This document shows, in pieces, positions 1 through 7,990 of a DNA stretch of 20,070 nt. The notes below the pieces were generated by a model. The model saw only the letters and a program-made list of their open reading frames with translations, did no database searches and was not told where the DNA came from. The stretch is taken from NCBI GenBank assembly GCA_028707655.1, contig JAQWAN010000006.1, positions 1 to 20,070 on the forward strand, given 5' to 3'. The DNA is from Bacteroidaceae bacterium (GTDB lineage: Bacteria; Bacteroidota; Bacteroidia; Bacteroidales; Bacteroidaceae). Positions within the stretch are counted from its first letter, which is position 1. Each line of letters opens with the position of its first letter. The position numbers and the translations under genes were made by a program.

Positions 1-178
1 AATATACTCCCATACAATATGGAAAATATTCATAATATTTTGTCAGGGGATGCAATCCAGGAGTATGATTTTCTCGTCTTATCATCAATGGAGTATGGAC
101 ATGATGGGAGAATTGAACGATTTTTAGATTATCTTGGATTTATGCCGAATACAAAATATGGTGTCCTTGGGATTTATA
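1..178. other. unidentified segment abutting the groEL break
   Basis: This stretch does not continue groEL, although the conserved GroEL reading frame runs right up to base 179. Plus-strand frame 1 is open from base 1 through the whole segment (first Met at 19) and would continue into groEL antisense, so any real gene here must have a different 3' end or be cut by the junction. The readable peptide contains pieces such as EYDFLVLSSMEYGHDGRIER and FLDYLGFMPNTKYGVLGIY. I do not recognise the family. The minus strand of the segment is full of stops in the GroEL frame. It may be the tail of an unrelated gene brought in by a rearrangement or by a chimeric assembly. Confidence 0.45.
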
Positions 179-865
179 TACAGAAATTTTCTTGTCATAG
201 ATCAAGATATAAGGATGATCCATTTCGCATTCCATTTTCTCTGTATTGGTTACAAAATAGGGAGATAAATAACCGCGGTCAAATTGCATACCCTCTACAA
301 CACCCATTGTAGTACTGGTTCCTTTGGCTTCTTCAATAGTGATTACACCATCTTTGGTTACTTTGCGCATAGCATCTGTAATCAATTTACCAATAGTTGG
401 GTCGTTATTAGCGGAGATAGTAGCAATCTGCTCAATCTTGTCGTAGTTATCGCCTACATTCTCTGCTTGAGAAGCAATAATCTCTACAGCTTTAGCAACG
501 GCTTTGTCAATACCTCTTTTCAAATCCATTGGATTGGCACCGGCTGTAACATTCTTCAGACCTACATTGATAATAGATTGTGCTAATACAGTAGCAGTAG
601 TTGTTCCGTCACCGGCATCATCACCTGTTTTAGAAGCAACCGATTTAACCAATTGTGCACCTGTGTTTTGGAAAGGTTCACTTAACTCTATCTCTTTGGC
701 TACCGTTACACCATCTTTTGTGATGGCTGGTGCACCATATTTTTTTTCAATAATAACATTACGTCCTTTAGGGCCTAGGGTTACTTTAACTGCATTTGCT
801 AATTTATCTACGCCTTTTTTAAGCTCGTCGCGTGCATCGAGATTAAATAATATATCTTTTGCCAT
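140..865 (-). CDS. groL: chaperonin GroEL, N-terminal fragment (broken)
   Basis: This is the 60-kDa chaperonin subunit that forms the cytosolic double-ring folding chamber with GroES. The first 229 residues are canonical: start MAKDILFNLDARDELKKGVD, the ATP-binding stretch KVTLGPKGRN near residues 27-36, and GDGTTTATVLA near 86-96 with the catalytic-site Asp. The apical domain begins near EGMQFDRGYLSPYF (201-214). After KKISV (residue 229, base 179) similarity stops, and the frame reads 12 unrelated residues to a stop at 140-142. The family is normally about 540-545 residues, so the rest of the apical domain, the C-terminal equatorial domain and the Gly/Met tail are missing. It lies 25 bp downstream of groES, the usual groESL arrangement. 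A broken sole groEL should be lethal, so a misassembled contig or a second copy elsewhere is likely. Confidence 0.93.
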   Translation of the reverse strand: MAKDILFNLDARDELKKGVDKLANAVKVTLGPKGRNVIIEKKYGAPAITKDGVTVAKEIELSEPFQNTGAQLVKSVASKTGDDAGDGTTTATVLAQSIINVGLKNVTAGANPMDLKRGIDKAVAKAVEIIASQAENVGDNYDKIEQIATISANNDPTIGKLITDAMRKVTKDGVITIEEAKGTSTTMGVVEGMQFDRGYLSPYFVTNTEKMECEMDHPYILIYDKKISVYKSQGHHILYSA

Positions 866-890
866 AATCTTAATTGTTTATTTTACGTTA

Positions 891-1163
891 TTATCCAAGA
901 ATTGCTAATACATCACTTTGACGCATAATCAAATATTTTACACCATCATGCTCTAACTCCGTGCCAGCATATTTGCCATACAACACTTTGTCTCCCTCTT
1001 TAAGTGCCATCTCTTCCTCTTTGGTTCCTTGACCCACTGCAACAATAGTACCATTCATAGGTTTCTCTTTGGCTGTATCTGGTATAATGATACCACCAAT
1101 TGTTTTCTCTTCCACTGGTGCAGGAAGAATCAAAACTCTGTCTGCTAAAGGTTTTACATTCAT
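891..1163 (-). CDS. groES: co-chaperonin GroES
   Basis: This is the 10-kDa co-chaperonin that caps the GroEL ring during ATP-driven folding in the cytosol. At 90 residues it is slightly shorter than the E. coli protein. It has the family start MNVKPLADRVLILP, the mobile-loop region EEKTIGGIIIPDTAKEKP (about 18-35) with the GGIIIP hydrophobic tripeptide that contacts GroEL, and the C-terminal LEHDGVKYLIMRQSDVLAIL. It is the first gene of the groES-groEL unit. The stretch before the ATG is very A/T-rich with no clear Shine-Dalgarno, as is usual in Bacteroidales. I see no CIRCE element (TTAGCACTC-N9-GAGTGCTAA) upstream, so HrcA control of the classic type is not supported by the sequence. Confidence 0.97.
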   Translation of the reverse strand: MNVKPLADRVLILPAPVEEKTIGGIIIPDTAKEKPMNGTIVAVGQGTKEEEMALKEGDKVLYGKYAGTELEHDGVKYLIMRQSDVLAILG

Positions 1164-1195
1164 AATAATTTATTTTAAGTTTATATTTTAATTGT

Positions 1196-1210
1196 ATGCC
1201 TTAACGGCAT
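1196..1210. repeat. short dyad in the groES leader
   Basis: ATGCC (1196-1200) and GGCAT (1206-1210) form a 5-bp inverted repeat with a 5-base spacer, about 33 bp upstream of the groES start. It could be a small hairpin in the mRNA leader or a protein-binding dyad. It is short enough to occur by chance. A TGCTTTTG sequence on the minus strand (1230-1223) resembles a -7 element with one mismatch but has no matching TTTG at the expected distance. The rest of the 1164-1351 gap shows nothing I can name. Confidence 0.25.
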
Positions 1211-1351
1211 TAATGGTACTACCAAAAGCATGCCATAATAGGTAAAAAGAGAAGAATTTAACTACTATTAAGCTTAATATTTTAGGTGTTTGTTGTAAAA
1301 AAGGAGCGGCAACAAAACAGGACTGCCATAAAAGTATGGATAGATACCAAC

Positions 1352-1385
1352 AAAAAGAGGAGCGATGGGTTATATCGCTCCTCTT
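1352..1385 (-). terminator. intrinsic terminator of the efflux operon
   Basis: A perfect 12-bp stem (1355-1366 with 1374-1385, arm AAGAGGAGCGAT) closes a 7-base loop. Read on the minus strand it is followed by a run of five T. It lies about 23 bp past the stop codon of the TolC-like gene, so it ends the adaptor-pump-channel transcript before groES. Confidence 0.88.
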
Positions 1386-1407
1386 GTAATAAAAAAAAGG
1401 TTCTAGA

Positions 1408-2691
1408 TTAACGTGCTGTCACCTTCAAATAGGAATATTTTTTCATTTGATAAGCAGTAAAAGCTGCTGAATAACTATTTTTACTTTGCTGCAACAGACT
1501 TTGTGCATCTAACAATTCACTTAATGGAATGGTACCAGCTTTATAGCAGTTTTGGTTTAACCGCATGTTCTCTGTAGCAGAAGCAATGGATGTTTTACCC
1601 AATAACACTTGCTTATAAGCCTCTTGCAACTCGCCCCAGGTCTGTTCCACCTGTACTTCCATCTGTTCACGACTGTTTGTACGCTCTAGTTTGGCACGTA
1701 TGTAAGCTATTTTTTTCTGCTTAATGGCATGAGAACCGCCCCACCAATCGGATAAAGGGATATTTACCTGCAACATCCCCACCAAGAAGTTTTGATCTTT
1801 TCCCATGAAATCGTTGTAAACATAGCCTGCACTAACGCCTACAGAGGGTAAGCGTTTGCCTATCTCTATCTGCTTTTTCAATTTAAAGGCTGCCACATTT
1901 TTGTTTAATAAATGGGTCTCAGATCGCATCTCTACGGCCTGAGGAGCCTCAACAAAAAGCGCAGCAGGCGATTGCGGCATAGAGATATCGGGAGCAGCAA
2001 TGGAAAAGCCTGCAGGAGAGATACCAATAAACTGACAAAGAGCTAATTGAAGGGTATGTAATCCATTCTCTACTTTTAAGCGATTACTTGCTATCTCTTG
2101 TTGTCGTAATTTCACACGCAACAAATCATTTCGAGTGGAGACACCAGCCTGAACGGCTTGGTCCACATCGTGATAAATCTGTTCTAGTTGCTTCTCGATA
2201 ACTGTAATTGTTTTTAATTTCTCTCTACAATCAACGATTTGCCAAAAAAGATGTTCGGTAGTCAATAAGGTTTCATCGGTGGAGAGTTTCTGTCGGAGCT
2301 CTGCCGCTTCTTTACCTATTTTGGCTAATTTATTTCCATTTACTATTCTACCACCTGCAAAAATGGGTTGTGTTGCCATAATGGCAGCCATTTTTCCCTT
2401 TTTAAGCTTAGATAATGGCAAGGTACCCATCTGTGGGATAGTAATATCCATGTCGAGCATCTCTTTATTGGCTTGTAGATAAGATCCAGTTGCATGAATG
2501 GTTGGAAAATAGTTTGTAAAAGCTTCTTTCTGCTGCTCTTTTGACAGGTTCACATCGAGTTGCTTAGTGGTTAGTGTGATGTTATTTTTTAAAGCTAATT
2601 CTTTACATTGCTCTAGCGTATACTGCTGCTGCGCAGTAGCAGTAGTGGCCAAGAGCACAAAACAGCTTGCTATAATTAATTTCGTCTTCAT
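1408..2691 (-). CDS. TolC-family outer-membrane efflux channel
   Basis: This is an outer-membrane channel component of a tripartite efflux pump, forming a trimeric beta-barrel with a long periplasmic helical tunnel. The 427-residue protein starts with a clear Sec signal peptide (MKTKLIIASCFVLLATTATA, cleavage before QQ). The mature start QYTLEQCKELALKNNITL is the typical first OEP helix. Two long helical halves follow, with characteristic stretches such as KLAKIGKEAAELRQKLSTDE and, near the C-terminus, YKAGTIPLSELLDAQSLLQQ, which is a strongly conserved OEP motif. Length and layout are normal for the family. The start is 7 bp after the RND pump stop, so it is the last gene of the adaptor-pump-channel operon and is followed by a strong terminator. 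Substrate cannot be read from the sequence. Confidence 0.93.
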   Translation of the reverse strand: MKTKLIIASCFVLLATTATAQQQYTLEQCKELALKNNITLTTKQLDVNLSKEQQKEAFTNYFPTIHATGSYLQANKEMLDMDITIPQMGTLPLSKLKKGKMAAIMATQPIFAGGRIVNGNKLAKIGKEAAELRQKLSTDETLLTTEHLFWQIVDCREKLKTITVIEKQLEQIYHDVDQAVQAGVSTRNDLLRVKLRQQEIASNRLKVENGLHTLQLALCQFIGISPAGFSIAAPDISMPQSPAALFVEAPQAVEMRSETHLLNKNVAAFKLKKQIEIGKRLPSVGVSAGYVYNDFMGKDQNFLVGMLQVNIPLSDWWGGSHAIKQKKIAYIRAKLERTNSREQMEVQVEQTWGELQEAYKQVLLGKTSIASATENMRLNQNCYKAGTIPLSELLDAQSLLQQSKNSYSAAFTAYQMKKYSYLKVTAR

Positions 2692-2698
2692 ATATCAA

Positions 2699-5600
2699 TT
2701 ATTTATTTCCAAATATTTTCCAATAAAAAACAGGTACTATAGTTACCACAAAAATAGTGGAAAAGAAGGTACCAAAAAAGATTACAATTCCCATAGGTGT
2801 CCATAACGAACTATCACTTAGAATCATAGGTACAACACCCACAGCAGTGGTAGCCGAGGTTAAAAAGATAGGTAACATACGTCTTTTTCCTGCATCCATA
2901 GCAGCCTCTTTGGCCGATATATGCGCATTGATTCGGAGATCTTGTGCATGGTCAAAAATCAGTATGATATTTCGAACAATGATACCAATCAAACTGATAA
3001 TACCCAATATACAGGTTAATCCAAAACTTACGTTTAGGGCCCACAATCCTAGAGCAGCACCAAACAGACAGAGAGAAAGAGAAGTTAGAGCGGCTATGGC
3101 TAAACCTATCTTTTTATAATGGATGAGTAGGAAAAAGAAGACAATCACAATAGAGATAATCAAGCCACTCACAATTTGTGGAATTAAACGACTATCCGAT
3201 TCTACCGATCCACCAATTTCGTAGGTAACATCCTCTGGTAAAGCTGCCTTAAAATCGCTATCCATCAATGCAATCACCTCTTTAAAGGCTGCATTATCAT
3301 TCACACCACGCTTAGGCTGTGCTAAGACACTGATGCAGCGTACACCATTACGACGAATAACCTGACTGGCTTTCCACTCTGGTTGTACCGTGGCTATTTG
3401 ACGAAGGGGAACAGATACACCTGGAATCATAGCAGAGATGTAGACATCTTTTACATCTGATAGGTGGTCTTTTTGCTCCTTTTTAATGCTTCGTAACGTG
3501 ATTGGCAAGGCATAATCACCTTCCCACACCGATCCTAAAGAAACGCCACCGTAGTGCAATGCTAATTCCGACTCCACCATGGAACGCGACAAACCTAAAC
3601 GTGCAATCTCGGTAGTGTTTAAATCGACAGCTACTCCTGGTGCTTTTTCTAAGAAATTAGTATGTATCCAATTAATAGAAGGTAGGGCGCGCATCTTCTT
3701 CATCAGCTGGTCGGCTGCCAACTGCAAATGAGCTAGATTATCCCCTTTAAAACGAATCTCAATTGGAATAGATGTACGCGAGTAATCTAATTGTTTTAAT
3801 TTGACATAGGCATTGGGGAAATAATTAGCGTAGAAATTAGTGTAATCGTCTAAGAAAGAGGTAGTAGACGATATGGAGGTTGTATTCACAATAAACTGTG
3901 CATAGTTTTTACCGGCACTAATATAGGGTGCATAGCTGGTCTGGAAACGTGGAGAAGAGGTACCCATAAAAGAGGTAACCGACACAACACGTTCATCTTT
4001 TTTGAGCATATGCTCCAACGAATCGGCCACCAACTCGGTCTGATGGAGAGGTGCCCCTTGTGGTAAATAAATCTCCACCGCAAATTGATCTCTATCTGCA
4101 ATTGGCATCATCCGTATAGGTATATCCATAAATAGAAGGATAGCAATAACAACGGATAAAACACCTATGCCCATGGTGATACAAGGAAACTTGAAAACCC
4201 AACCTAGGGCTTTCTCATAGTTACTTTGCACCCAATTAAGCATATTAAATGACTCTTTTTTGTCCTCTTTTATCTCTTTTGTTTTTTTAGCATGTAGTCC
4301 CTTCTTGATAATGGCATATTCTAATAATGGAATAAAAATCATAGCGATAAGCAAGGAGGTCATCAGAGAGATGGTTATTGTCCATGGAAAGAATTGAAGG
4401 AAATCTAAGAACATACCAGAGAGTGTGGCTAGCAAGGGGAAAAAGATAATACAGATACACAGTGTTGCTAGAAAAATAGACATAAAATAGTCTTTTGCAC
4501 TGGATATAGCAGCATGCCAACGAGACATACCATTATCTAATCGCTCTAAATAGCCATCTATCACAATAATGGAGTTATCCACAATCATTCCTAATACCAC
4601 AATTAATGCAGCTAGTGTAACTGTGTTAAGGGGTATTCCAATAATATACATCATACCTAAAGAGATAAAAATACTGATAGGGATAGATGTTGCAGCAACA
4701 ATGGCCGATTTAAATGGAAACAGAACCATCAGCACTAAGATAACCACTAAGATAGAGACAAAAAGGTCGGTTAAGAAAGAGGAAACAGACTCCCCTACCA
4801 CTTTGGGTTGATCGGCTATACGCTGTATAGAAACACTACTGGGTAGTTCTGCTTCAAACGTTTTCAACACCTTTTCTACCTCCTCACCATACTGCACAAT
4901 GTTATTACCTTGCTGCATCTCCATAGAAAGCAGAATAGATTTTACACCATTATTGGTTATATAACTCGTGGGAGAGGGATAACGACGAACAATCTTAGCT
5001 ACATCGCGTAGACGAACCACATTCCCCTGTTTATCGGATAAAACGATCTGACTCCCTACCTCTTTCTCTGAAGCAAAAACAGTAGAGATATGAATGGGTG
5101 CATTCACATCTGCCGATTCAACAATACCCCCAGAGGTGCTATAATATTGTGCAAACAGGGTGGTCATGAGTGTTCGGTAGTCAATATTGTAAAGCGCTAA
5201 TTTATCTTTATCTAAAAAGATAGAAATTTCTTCGTTTTGCAAACCATAACTACGTAAATTAGAGACCGAGGGGATGGTTAATAATCTATCTTCTAATGTT
5301 TCAAGATAGGTCTTTAACTCTCTATAGGTCTTGTCTTTCGATTCTAAGGTAACCAACAGTGCAGAGGTATCTCCAAAATCATCTTTAGCTATTAAAGCCA
5401 AAACGCCGGAGGGTAAACTCATTTTAAAGGTTTGTAATCCCAACTTGATTTTCGACCATACCTCGTCTTTATTGTTTACATTGTCATTTAACTCTACCAT
5501 AACAATCACCATTCCATTCTTAGAAATAGAATAGGTATCTTCTCGTTTTACCTCCTTAAAGGTGAATAGGTAACGCTCTAATGGCTTAGCTAGTTGCTCT

Positions 5601-5791
5601 TCTGCTTCTTCCGATGTGGCTCCTGGATATACACCAACCACTAATCCTTGACGTACAGTGAATTCGGGGAACTCCTGTTTTGACATATCCCCTAAGCCAA
5701 AGATACCGAGTACAACCGAAAGGAAGATCATTAAAAGCGTTATCTGATAGTAGCGCATTGTCCACTCTATAATTCCTTTACTTGCTTTCAT
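2699..5791 (-). CDS. RND efflux transporter, inner-membrane permease
   Basis: This is a proton-driven RND pump of the AcrB/HAE superfamily that exports substrates from the inner membrane or periplasm through the TolC-like channel. It has 1030 residues, full length for the family, in the usual duplicated layout: TM1 (about 15-35), a large porter loop, TM2-6 starting near 338, TM7 near 540, a second porter loop, and TM8-12 from about 870. The conserved TM4 proton-relay position reads GMIVDNSIIVID, with Asp405 followed by Asn where AcrB has two Asp. In TM10 the segment GIIVRNIILIFDH has Arg940 where AcrB has the relay Lys. The start codon overlaps the adaptor stop (ATGA), showing translational coupling. 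Substrate could be a drug, bile salt or metal; the sequence does not decide. Confidence 0.95.
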   Translation of the reverse strand: MKASKGIIEWTMRYYQITLLMIFLSVVLGIFGLGDMSKQEFPEFTVRQGLVVGVYPGATSEEAEEQLAKPLERYLFTFKEVKREDTYSISKNGMVIVMVELNDNVNNKDEVWSKIKLGLQTFKMSLPSGVLALIAKDDFGDTSALLVTLESKDKTYRELKTYLETLEDRLLTIPSVSNLRSYGLQNEEISIFLDKDKLALYNIDYRTLMTTLFAQYYSTSGGIVESADVNAPIHISTVFASEKEVGSQIVLSDKQGNVVRLRDVAKIVRRYPSPTSYITNNGVKSILLSMEMQQGNNIVQYGEEVEKVLKTFEAELPSSVSIQRIADQPKVVGESVSSFLTDLFVSILVVILVLMVLFPFKSAIVAATSIPISIFISLGMMYIIGIPLNTVTLAALIVVLGMIVDNSIIVIDGYLERLDNGMSRWHAAISSAKDYFMSIFLATLCICIIFFPLLATLSGMFLDFLQFFPWTITISLMTSLLIAMIFIPLLEYAIIKKGLHAKKTKEIKEDKKESFNMLNWVQSNYEKALGWVFKFPCITMGIGVLSVVIAILLFMDIPIRMMPIADRDQFAVEIYLPQGAPLHQTELVADSLEHMLKKDERVVSVTSFMGTSSPRFQTSYAPYISAGKNYAQFIVNTTSISSTTSFLDDYTNFYANYFPNAYVKLKQLDYSRTSIPIEIRFKGDNLAHLQLAADQLMKKMRALPSINWIHTNFLEKAPGVAVDLNTTEIARLGLSRSMVESELALHYGGVSLGSVWEGDYALPITLRSIKKEQKDHLSDVKDVYISAMIPGVSVPLRQIATVQPEWKASQVIRRNGVRCISVLAQPKRGVNDNAAFKEVIALMDSDFKAALPEDVTYEIGGSVESDSRLIPQIVSGLIISIVIVFFFLLIHYKKIGLAIAALTSLSLCLFGAALGLWALNVSFGLTCILGIISLIGIIVRNIILIFDHAQDLRINAHISAKEAAMDAGKRRMLPIFLTSATTAVGVVPMILSDSSLWTPMGIVIFFGTFFSTIFVVTIVPVFYWKIFGNK

Positions 5792-6801
5792 AGTACCTCC
5801 ACTTGCATGTTTTCACTAACTTTCTGATATCCCTTAACAATCACATGATCACCGTCTTGAAGACCTTTGGTAATCAATAAACCATCCTCAGTAAGATCGC
5901 CTACCTCTACAGGAAGCCTCTTTGCTCTATTGTTTACAACCACCCACACAAAATGTGAACCGTCATAATTAAGTTGCACAGCTCGGTTGGGTAACACATA
6001 AGCATTTAACTCGGGGGTAAGGGCTACGGTGACATTACATACCATGCCGGGAAGTAATTTTAAATCGGGATTGGCAAGTGCTATCTTTGCCTCATACATA
6101 TGCGATAGACGATTGGCTACGATGCCTTTACGACTGATAACGCCCACAAATTCTTGTTGTTGAAGTGCACCAACACGAACGGTAGCCTGCTGCGTGTTTA
6201 AAGAGGTTATTTCATTTTCGGGAACAGAGATCAACACATTCACCGATTTGATTTGCAATAGGGTAAAAGCACGTTGTCCAATAACAACATTCTCGCCTAC
6301 CTCAATAAACTTTTTGCCGATAATGCCATTAAACGGAGCACGTAAAACAGCATCCTCCAAATTACGTTTTGCAACTTTTTCTGCTGCAACAGCTTTTTTG
6401 TAAGAGGTTTCTACATCTATCCAACGTATAGCAGCAATACTTTTGCTTTCATAGAGTTTTTTCATTCGGTCGTAGCCATCTTTTGCTTGATATAAGATAG
6501 CTGCTGCAGCAGCATGAGCTTGTTCCAAATTTGCTCTATCTAAACGAGCAATCACGTTGCCTTTTTTAACTACGTCGCCTTCATCTACCAACACGCGTTC
6601 TACATTACCCATCACTTGAAAACTTAATAAAGCAGCATTCGATTCTTCAATCGTACCAATGTACTGCTTTACGTTAGATGAGCTGTTCTTTACCATCGTT
6701 TCTGTTTTTACAGGAACAACACGCGCTTTCTCTTCTTTTTTTTCTGTGCATCCTACTGTTAGTAACAGTAAGAATAAGCTTACATAATTTGTTAACTTCA
6801 T
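5788..6801 (-). CDS. RND efflux adaptor (membrane fusion) lipoprotein
   Basis: This periplasmic adaptor bridges the RND pump and the outer-membrane channel. It has 337 residues, with a lipoprotein signal ending in a lipobox (LTVGC, Cys18), so it should be lipid-anchored. The biotinyl-lipoyl-like half-motif VERVLVDEGDVVKKGNVIARLD lies near residues 68-89, followed by a short alpha-hairpin and the second lipoyl half APFNGIIGKKFIEVGENVVIG. The beta-barrel and membrane-proximal domains follow (LLPGMVCNVTVAL; LPNRAVQLNYDGSHFVWVV; ending near GLQDGDHVIVKGYQKVSENM). It is the first gene of the operon. A TATATTTG -7 element lies about 45 bp upstream. The divergent AraC-type gene on the other side of the 170-bp gap is a plausible regulator. 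Confidence 0.93.
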   Translation of the reverse strand: MKLTNYVSLFLLLLTVGCTEKKEEKARVVPVKTETMVKNSSSNVKQYIGTIEESNAALLSFQVMGNVERVLVDEGDVVKKGNVIARLDRANLEQAHAAAAAILYQAKDGYDRMKKLYESKSIAAIRWIDVETSYKKAVAAEKVAKRNLEDAVLRAPFNGIIGKKFIEVGENVVIGQRAFTLLQIKSVNVLISVPENEITSLNTQQATVRVGALQQQEFVGVISRKGIVANRLSHMYEAKIALANPDLKLLPGMVCNVTVALTPELNAYVLPNRAVQLNYDGSHFVWVVVNNRAKRLPVEVGDLTEDGLLITKGLQDGDHVIVKGYQKVSENMQVEVL

Positions 6802-6845
6802 ACTTTATATCTCATATTTCAAATTTACACTCTTTAATTACGGCA

Positions 6846-6853
6846 CAAATATA
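6846..6853 (-). promoter_or_regulatory. candidate promoter (-7 element) of the efflux operon
   Basis: TATATTTG on the minus strand is an exact match to the Bacteroidota -7 consensus TAnnTTTG, about 45 bp before the adaptor start. No TTTG -33 box is seen at the usual 19-21 bp distance, so the promoter may be weak or activator-dependent, which would fit control by the adjacent AraC-type protein. Confidence 0.45.
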
Positions 6854-6941
6854 TAGCTATTACGTCAATAACTATTAGCACTTTTTTCCTCAAAATTGTT
6901 CATAAATCCCTATTTTTCTTTTAAAACGGGAAAATATAACG

Positions 6942-6949
6942 TACATTTG
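6942..6949 (+). promoter_or_regulatory. candidate promoter (-7 element) of the divergent araC-type gene
   Basis: TACATTTG is an exact TAnnTTTG match. A TTTT run at 6919-6922, 19 bp upstream, is a three-of-four match to the -33 TTTG box. Transcription would begin a few bases after 6949, giving a leader of under about 20 bases before the ATG at 6972. Confidence 0.55.
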
Positions 6950-6971
6950 CGAATAAGGTTATATATTAACT

Positions 6972-7853
6972 ATGAGCCAATTACTTGTAAAAAATAAAAC
7001 AATGCGAAAACAAGAAACGCCCTCTACTTTTACCACACAAAACATCTATTTTTCAGATGATATCGTACAGGGAATTAATTCTTTTTACAAAGAAAATAAA
7101 TCGAATGCACTGATGGCTATTTGTCTAAATGGGACAGCTAATTTACTTATTGATTTTGAATCGTTCACCTTTTCTAGTAATGATTTACTACTTATCACCT
7201 CTTTTCAAACCAGCGAGTTGCTGAATAAAACGGACGATTTTCGTGCAATTATTATGACAGTAAATGAAGCTTTTATCAACCAGGCAATAATCAATTCGCA
7301 GAAAAAAATAGCGGCCTTAATGTATGCACAGCACAACCCTGTTACGGTGCTCACTGTAAGAGAAAAGAACAGTGTGATTCAGACCTGTCAGTTTATAAAA
7401 GACAAATTAGAATTTCATAATGAGACTTTTTACACGGAAACAATCCAGTCGTATATTATTGGCTTATTCTATGAAGTAGTAGGTATTGTTAGCCCCAAAC
7501 AGATACAGAATTCTAAAAAGGCGTCTTACCGAAAGGAACAGCTTTTCAATCAATTTCTTGAGCTATTAGTAAAACACTACAAAAAGGAGCACAGGGTTAG
7601 CTTTTATGCCTCACAACTCTGTATATCTCCCAAGTATTTATCTACTCTCTGCACGGCAATTAGCAGAAAAACGCCAAGAGATTGGATAGATGACAACCTT
7701 ATTATAGAAGCCAAAGTTTTATTAAGTCAAACGAACCGTACAATCAGCAGCATTTCTGACGAATTGAATTTTTACAGTCAGTCCTATTTTACGAAGTTCT
7801 TCCTTCGAAAGATGCAACAACTGCCCTCTGAATTTAGAAACAAACAATTATAG
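6972..7853 (+). CDS. AraC-family transcriptional regulator
   Basis: This 293-residue DNA-binding regulator is the only plus-strand gene recognised in the window. The N-terminal half (about 20-170) looks like a cupin-type AraC sensory domain (LMAICLNGTANLLIDFESFT, then SNDLLLITSFQ). The C-terminal about 100 residues hold the two HTH motifs: YASQLCISPKYLSTLC (first helix-turn-helix) and the signature ISDELNFYSQSYFTKFFLRK with the terminal LPSEFR. It is transcribed away from the adaptor-pump-channel operon across a 170-bp gap, the usual arrangement for a local efflux regulator. An alternative start is Met11 (MRKQETPS, base 7002). I favour 6972 because the predicted promoter sits just upstream, but the choice is not certain. 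The inducer is unknown. Confidence 0.92.
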   Translation: MSQLLVKNKTMRKQETPSTFTTQNIYFSDDIVQGINSFYKENKSNALMAICLNGTANLLIDFESFTFSSNDLLLITSFQTSELLNKTDDFRAIIMTVNEAFINQAIINSQKKIAALMYAQHNPVTVLTVREKNSVIQTCQFIKDKLEFHNETFYTETIQSYIIGLFYEVVGIVSPKQIQNSKKASYRKEQLFNQFLELLVKHYKKEHRVSFYASQLCISPKYLSTLCTAISRKTPRDWIDDNLIIEAKVLLSQTNRTISSISDELNFYSQSYFTKFFLRKMQQLPSEFRNKQL

Positions 7854-7914
7854 GCGTTGGAGCTAAGAACGGATGAAGAGCTAACAGCTGCATCCGATAT
7901 AAAAAAAGAGCATC

Positions 7915-7974
7915 AAAAAAGGCTACTCTCATTCGCATACAGCATACAACAACTCGTAACGAATGAAAGTAGCC
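7915..7974 (-). terminator. intrinsic terminator of the M20 dipeptidase gene
   Basis: A 15-bp stem with one mismatch (7921-7935, GGCTACTCTCATTCG, with 7960-7974) encloses a 24-base loop. On the minus strand it is followed by TTTTTT (7920-7915). It lies 16 bp past the dipeptidase stop. Because the araC-type gene converges from the other side and ends at 7853, the hairpin sits between two converging genes, but the T-run favours minus-strand use. Confidence 0.8.
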
Positions 7975-7990
7975 CCCTTCAATCTATTCT

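Noticed and set aside
19..312. A plus-strand open frame of 97 codons at the left edge
   Set aside because: Its second half is the antisense of conserved groEL codons, so the full frame cannot be a natural gene. Only the part left of base 179 might be coding.
504..908. Long plus-strand open frame antisense to groEL
   Set aside because: It lies opposite strongly conserved GroEL codons and has no family resemblance; it is a shadow of groEL.
2757..3119. Plus-strand open frame of 120 codons inside the RND pump
   Set aside because: It is antisense to conserved TM helices of the pump, and its composition reflects the reverse of hydrophobic codons.
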